Part shown: positions 58,744-64,000 of the stretch, one piece after another
Position numbering within the stretch: position 1 is the stretch's first letter
Layout: every line of letters starts with the position of its first letter
Source of the DNA: Acanthaster planci
Lineage: Eukaryota; Echinodermata; Asteroidea; Valvatida; Acanthasteridae
Direction: 5' to 3'
Assembly (NCBI RefSeq): GCF_001949145.1
Contig: NW_019091627.1
Span: 256,301 to 320,300, forward strand
DNA: 64,000 nucleotides
The notes under the pieces: model-generated
The model's database searches: none
What the model was told of the DNA's origin: nothing
The model's input: only the letters and a program-made list of their open reading frames with translations
Translations under genes and position numbers: made by a program

Positions 58744-61312
58744 CTGTGAAAAATTCCACAGTAACGGGTTACGAGTGAAAAATAGTGGTCTCGTAGGGAG
58801 CGTTAGTTGTCGATGCATGTCCCTTCAGGTGGAGAAATGGCTTGCGATGCTATTTTGGGTTCTGCGGGACATGGTTTTTCAAATAAAAGCCCAATGTGTG
58901 GTATTGTACAATGGTGCACGCTGCAGCCTAACGTTCCAACTTCCAAGTGCCTAAGGCAATATTAGATATGGCAGCAAATCGTAAACCAAGGTGCTGCAAT
59001 TACATCGAAGAGACCTTGGAGAAATTATGTAATATCGAAAAGAACTGTATCGAGTTAAGGTCAAATCTTTGACACTAATTACAAACATTTGCTTGAGATT
59101 CTTTTACTAAGGTTCTTAAGAGGAAGTCAGATTGATTTTTTTTTTTCATGGACTCATTCCGTCGTTTATGCTTAGAGGAGAATGGTCGTTATACAAATAA
59201 TGAATGCATTAGGAGTGCAGTGGTAAGAATTATTTAATGAGGCAACAAATGAAAATAATGTTCCATTCCGCTGTAAAGTAAAACCCATCTGAATGGAACA
59301 AGAACCACTGCAGTTGATAGAATGAGAAACTCTAGATGAGAAGGCCGCAAAATATAGATCGCACAGGACTGCACACGCTCAGAGCACCTCCTTAGAAAGA
59401 AGGTGCATGTTCATGTACATGTACATAATGGACCATCCTCATCACTGTCTTTACCAGAAGATCGTAGGTAAAAATACGCGTACTCACTAAACACTTGCTT
59501 GACGCTACTTTTGTGTATTCCTGGGATAACAGGGACATAACTGTAATGTAAAAGAAAATGGTGGGGTTACGGATCTCGGCGGCTTTACAAAAACAACGCG
59601 TTTTACTTAAGGTTCGAAATGATTGTCGACTATGTGCTTAAAAAATATGCCAACAGAAGATAACAAAATTTAAAATTTTAGGCAGAGGGACGCAGGTAAC
59701 GCTGTGTGAATATTTGTCGCTATTCTATTGAAAATTCGACTTGACACAGTTTAAAAAAATTGTGCTGTCAGTTTTTATAAATATGTTTACATGAAAAAAA
59801 CATAAGCTATTGAAAATTAGCTAAGGCTTACGTTATGTAACAGACCTCACCTATGACAGCCACACCGGACAAGCTCAACTGTTGCATCGCCTACGGCTGG
59901 GTTTCCTTTTCGCGGTTTGTGTCCCTGTTTGTGCCTCGATTGCGCCACTCGGAGTGAGAAATCACCCGATGGACACAACGATGTTCAGGCCTTCATACGC
60001 AGTGGGTACTCCTACGTCCTAAAATTTTTGCAAGGTCACCGTCAATATATTCATGGTGACATCCGGTGGAAGGCAGTGACAGTTATGAATATTAAGAACA
60101 CAGTTTAATGAGCACTTATACTTGCATATTCAGATGCATTATTCAGCTTTGCCATACGGAGAGTCCTCCGTGTGGGATTTCATAGTCACCAGCACCTCCC
60201 TAACCAGATTGGTGGCTTTGCATTATTAGAAGTCCAGGTCGACAATTTATTTATAAGGCAAAGTGTGTTTTCTTTGTTGTTTTAAATATTTTAATGGATA
60301 TACGGTTAGGATGAGGCACGCCAACGATCGTTATACATATTCAAGACAACTAAAAGCGTCATTTGTTATGACCTACTTGATCTAGCAACATTCAGAGAAG
60401 CAAGGTTTTAGATATTTTATCTTTATTTTGAACATATAACTGATTGAAAGCTATGAATGAATATAAATCAGAAATCACTGTACATTTATTAAAATAATTT
60501 TTAAAATTTCTTGGTTTGGAAAACAACTGCGTCTACCCTTGTTTTGCCTGAATCGTGTTTTGGAGGATAACATGTTTTGATTGACTAGGGTGACCACTAA
60601 TGACGCTTTGGCATTGTGTATTATAAGAAAATTTCCTTCAACTATTTTGACCAAAACTGCATAAGATGTGAAACTTAACTATGGTAGCGCTCTTTCAAGC
60701 ATCTATATTGCAAAATTAATGTTTCATGACAGATTCTTTTAAGCGAAAGTCAATTCAACGACACAAATAAAAGTCAAAGCTTGCGAAATCTATATTGCAA
60801 AATTAATGTTTCATGACAGATTCTTTTAAGCGAAAGTCAATTCAACGACACAAATAAAAATCAAAGCTTGCGAGATCTTATACTCTTTTGTTGAAAAACA
60901 ATGGAATTATGGAATGAAAAACAATGGAATTATCCTTCGCTTCCCTCAAAACCCGTCAGTAAAACATGTGCTTCCTTTTCCTATCAAGTCTACAGGTGGG
61001 GAATTTTAGACGCCAGTATTTTAATCCCATTATTATTAATTAATTACTGAACATAGAGTTTTGTTCCAAATGGTTTTGAGTTCCTACATGGATGTCCTCT
61101 GCACCCCCAAACCATTAAATCAGCAAAGAAACTACAGGAAAATGTAGTGGACTTGTACCTAGCTGCTGTTATATCCTTTAGTAAAAAGCCACACGAAATA
61201 GCCTTAGGCTACACCCTACTCTGCATTATCTAGAATTACCTCGGCACGTGCCTTCTGGGAATCCACAGAAGTTATATAGGGGCCTGACAGCCTTCAGAAG
61301 GTCGTTTATGGG
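58744..61312. other. Non-coding DNA with a tandem duplication
   Basis: About 2.6 kb, AT-rich. It includes the 87-bp tandem duplication at 60701-60874, a short repeat of AAAAACAATGGAATTAT at about 60895-60933, and ATGTACATGTACAT near 59414. No convincing exon. Confidence 0.4.
60701..60874. repeat. Tandem duplication, 87-bp unit x2
   Basis: Copies 60701-60787 and 60788-60874, both starting ATCTATATTGCAAAATTAAT and ending TCAAAGCTTGCGA, nearly identical (AAAAGTC against AAAAATC is the visible difference). Recent in origin. Confidence 0.92.
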
Positions 61313-61466
61313 TCACAGGCTGGGACTTGGGCAAACCAGGAAGCCGTTGATGTACACAATCCAGTCCTTGATGTAGGCCATCTTGGGGATGTTTGTACAC
61401 GTTCCTGCGGGGATTAGCCAGCTCATCCGGCCGGGGTAAAAAAGGAAGCCCCCACGTTTACAGTGA
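61313..61466 (-). CDS. Unassigned probable terminal exon (minus strand)
   Basis: A minus-strand frame from about 61466 to a stop at 61313-61315 reads HCKRGGFLFYPGRMSWL, IPAGTCTNIPKMAYIKDW and IVYINGFLVCPSPSL. Third codon positions are strongly C/G-biased (AAC ATC CCC AAG ATG GCC TAC ATC AAG GAC), unlike the AT-rich surroundings and like the real exons elsewhere in the window. A TTTAG acceptor precedes it, after a C/T tract. I do not recognise the family. It could belong with the Kazal exon 2.6 kb further along the same strand, but a stop here would then have to be spliced past, so a separate gene is more likely. Confidence 0.35.
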
Positions 61467-62213
61467 CTAAACCATGTCGTTTGGCATTGAAAAAAGGGGG
61501 GGGAATGCATGCAAATTTCACAAAAAAAGTAATCGTAATTAAAAACAGAAATATATTTTTCAAATGTGCATGTAAAAAGAACCTCCAAAACAAGAAAATC
61601 TTTCTTGTGAAAAGTGAAATGTAAATTGTGGAGGAGGAAAGTAATTTTTCGGAGATTGATCATGACCTACAAGATGAATTAACATCCGACCAAAAAAAAA
61701 AAACACTCTTTTGTTCTCTTTTAGTAGTATGTTTTTTTTTGTCCCAGTGTGACATAACTGCCTGGGTCAATCTATTTCATTCATTTTGTATGAAAGACAT
61801 CTCCCTGTCATGTAAAAAAATTCCTAGAGAAACCAAACATCGTTGTGATTGAAAAAAAAAACCTGTTTTGTGCCGTAGTTGTGTTTCTCAGTGCAGTATC
61901 TCAGTCAGTCGAAAAGGCCCAAGGGGAATTCTCGGTTTGGGTCAAGTATTTGATTAAAACAGCGCCCTTTTTACACTGAACTACTTTTGTTGGTTATAAG
62001 TTCGCATGGAGACTACGACAGTCACAGTGTATGGTCACCGTTCACGGTATACGACGCCCTGACGTTTGACTGAACTAACTCCATGTTCTATAGCAGTTAA
62101 GGCTGTGGCTTTAAATAACACGCCCCCCTGCAAGTCACTAGCTGCCTAGCGTCTGCAACAAATTCACATTGAAGACGGTGTGTCTAATAGCCATAACCAG
62201 GCAAAAACACCCG
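61467..62213. other. Non-coding DNA
   Basis: About 750 bp with A- and T-runs around 61690-61740. No exon or element recognised. Confidence 0.4.
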
Positions 62214-62490
62214 GTCCGACTACCCACCGCTACTCATGAGCAAGGCCTGTGTAGCAAAAATAGCCTTGCTCTGACGGTGATGCTAATGTATTATCGTATC
62301 ATGCAATACACTGGGCAAACTTATCAGCGAGGCTTGTTGGAGCCTTGTGTTTGCAAATTTTCGTGACACTGACTAGCCTCACTTATAAGTTTGCCTACTG
62401 TATTGCATCATACGAAAACGATATTATCACAGTTCTTGCAGGCCATCTTAATACACAGGCCTCACTTAAAAGTAGCGGTGGGTAGTAGGA
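62214..62490. repeat. Long foldback (inverted-repeat) element
   Basis: Arms at about 62214-62340 and 62366-62490 are imperfect inverted repeats along their full 125 bp. ACTACCCACCGCTAC in the left arm matches GTAGCGGTGGGTAGT in the right; AGGCCTGTGTA matches TACACAGGCCT; GGCAAACTTAT matches ATAAGTTTGCC; and ATGCAATACA matches TGTATTGCAT. The spacer is about 25 bp and there is no ORF. It looks like a MITE or the remains of an inverted duplication. Confidence 0.75.
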
Positions 62491-63767
62491 TTGGGTGATT
62501 AAGACGCAACCCCGCGTAGACCTGAAGTTGATCGAAGGTCACCAACTTTGACGTTACCGGGGCTTGCAAAAAATACAGCGCTGTGAGGCACTGCCAAGAC
62601 AGACTCCGTGTACACGTGGCCGGGTACATAGGCCTACTGTGGGCGCCATTGTCTTCGCACCGACTAAACGAAATCGTGACGGAGAAATTCCTCGCACACA
62701 AGCGTCAGCTGCTTCTCGGAGATTGACAAACAGAAGCTGATTACACGTGGTAGAGCGGTGAGTGGAATTACAATATTTAAGGGCCTCCTATGCATATGAC
62801 AAATCAAAATGCAGCGGTTGATGCTTGTCAAAGGAGAACAGGTCAGTGCAGTGGCGGGCGTGTTGTTATGTGGTAATGTTATTCTTTCTTCATCGGGAAG
62901 TGTGAAGGACAAGGAGTGAGTTAGCATGGTCATGATAGGGGAGAAGTCAGCAATCAAGTCAAGAGAGAGAAGAGGCTTAGTCCTGTTTTAAAGAATTTTG
63001 CTGGTGTCCTATTGACGAGATGGGTTGGCCAAGACACATCAACTCATCTCAACCTCATTCGATTTTTTTCATCGCGAAATGCATAAAGCAGTTTGCCACA
63101 TAAACAAATTTAGTACTTTTTCAGGGAACGATTACTATATTGACATAAACGACTACTTTCAAAATTATGTTTAGCATTGAAAGAGAACATTTACTGCACT
63201 TCAAATATCCATTTTTGTTAATGCAATTTGGGCATAAGCACGGTAAACCTTTTTGATACTCCAAGTGTTGGTTATTGGGCATCATTCCCTCGCACAGCGT
63301 GGCGCCCTCCACCCACTGGCTGGCGCGAATTAACGCTAAAGTTTTGGTTAGGACCCTGTTCCCTTTCAGGATTTTGATATTATAATGGACTTGTCACCAG
63401 AAAATGCTGGGCTTATCAGCCTGACTATTTGATGATCCTAGTGGATGTACATGTAGAGGTATTCCTATCACGCCTGGTAAAACCCAGCCCCCTTCATTTT
63501 GGTCTCCAAACTGTTACACTGAAGGAAAGCTTTAATATTGTAGGAAAACAAACCTACACGAGTTAATCTTGAGTTTAATGAATATAAAACGAGCCAAAGC
63601 GTGCAGTGAACGTTGGTTTCAATATACAGTGTAGCATTTCTATAGAAGACCAAACGGGATGAATTAGGCCAGATAGAGTCATCGCCTTTCTTCCTTGCTT
63701 ATGTAGGTGAATGTTGATTTTCATTTCATGCATTAAGACTTAGAATTGTTTTTCCTTGAACCAGAAA
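62491..63767. other. Upstream region of the TRIM gene
   Basis: No coding exon recognised. A CCTTGAACCAG|AAA acceptor-like site four bases before the TRIM start codon suggests that a 5' UTR exon lies somewhere in or before this stretch. Confidence 0.4.
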
Positions 63768-64000
63768 ATGGCAACAGGATCAGCAGTGACTCCAGCTCTA
63801 GAGACGATCAGCAGACATCATCTCGAATGCCCCATTTGTAGTGAGAGATTCCAACGACCCAAGATACTGGACTGTCTGCATAGTTTCTGTGAGCAATGTC
63901 TGCTGACATACTGCAACACGAAGCACCAGGGCTGTACAGAGATTCCTTGCCCCGTGTGTCAACGAGAGACACAACTTCAGGAGGCAGGGGTTGGAGGCAT
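63768..64000 (+). CDS. TRIM-type RING-finger protein, N-terminus (cut by window end)
   Basis: ATG at 63768 opens 77 codons in frame to the window edge. A C3HC4 RING finger is complete: CPIC at about residues 21-24, CLHSFCEQC at 36-44, then CNTKHQGC and CPVC at about 61-64. The spacing and the LECPICSERF...PKILDCLHSFCEQCL wording match TRIM E3 ubiquitin ligases of the TRIM2/3/56 type, a family greatly expanded in echinoderms, hemichordates and amphioxus. B-box, coiled-coil and possible NHL domains would lie beyond the window. The start is chosen because it gives the usual short lead before the RING and follows a likely 5' UTR splice acceptor. Predicted role: RING-dependent ubiquitin ligase, cytoplasmic. 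Confidence 0.85.
   Translation, partial: MATGSAVTPALETISRHHLECPICSERFQRPKILDCLHSFCEQCLLTYCNTKHQGCTEIPCPVCQRETQLQEAGVGG

Noticed and set aside
1-64000. CRISPR arrays, bacterial operons, tRNA or rRNA genes
   Set aside because: The sequence is intron-rich animal DNA; I saw no repeat-spacer array, no ribosomal RNA, and no convincing tRNA B-box on reading through.

Overview
The window looks like animal nuclear DNA. Coding sequence is cut into many short exons with GT..AG borders, introns mostly run from 80 bp to 2 kb, and the non-coding DNA is AT-rich and littered with degenerate transposons. Domain content (CUB, MAM, Ig, FN3, tyrosine kinase, RING/TRIM, Kazal) and the retroelement types (LINE-like, Penelope-like, Harbinger-like) fit an invertebrate deuterostome (echinoderm, hemichordate or amphioxus). 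The sequence alone does not let me choose among them.

The window is dominated by two large tandem paralogues on the + strand. Gene A (2124-28959, first exon not found) reads CUB - (MAM-Ig-Ig) x3 - Ig - Ig - FN3 - transmembrane helix - juxtamembrane segment - tyrosine-kinase domain - short tail. I could join 32 exons into one open frame of 1999 codons plus stop. Its kinase is atypical: NFG replaces DFG, HKD replaces HRD, the glycine loop is degraded, and the activation loop has no tyrosine. Gene B (34320-56358) is complete: signal peptide - CUB - 15 further Ig domains of six recognisable types plus 1 (16 Ig in all) - 3 FN3 - stalk of mini-exons - transmembrane helix - 53-residue tail. Its 29 exons sum to exactly 2293 codons with stop. 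It has no kinase. Nearly every ectodomain exon in both genes is phase 1 at both ends, so whole domains could be added, lost or skipped without a frameshift, and the two genes visibly differ by such block gains and losses. The pair looks like a receptor family evolving by exon shuffling, with one member carrying a probable pseudokinase and the other no kinase.

Layout: 1-1386 decayed LINE; 1387-2123 non-coding with a histone-type 3' stem-loop motif; 2124-28959 gene A, with a Penelope-like remnant and a MITE-like foldback in its introns; 28960-34319 intergenic DNA with a Harbinger-like transposase fragment, foldback repeats and a second histone-type stem-loop; 34260-34320 TATA promoter and start of gene B, which runs to 56358; 56359-63767 mostly non-coding, with tandem duplications, a Kazal-like exon (minus), an unassigned probable exon (minus) and a long foldback repeat; 63768-64000 the start of a TRIM-type RING gene cut by the window end.

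All exon borders were read by eye from splice consensus, phase and comparison between the paralogues. No transcript data or database search was used.
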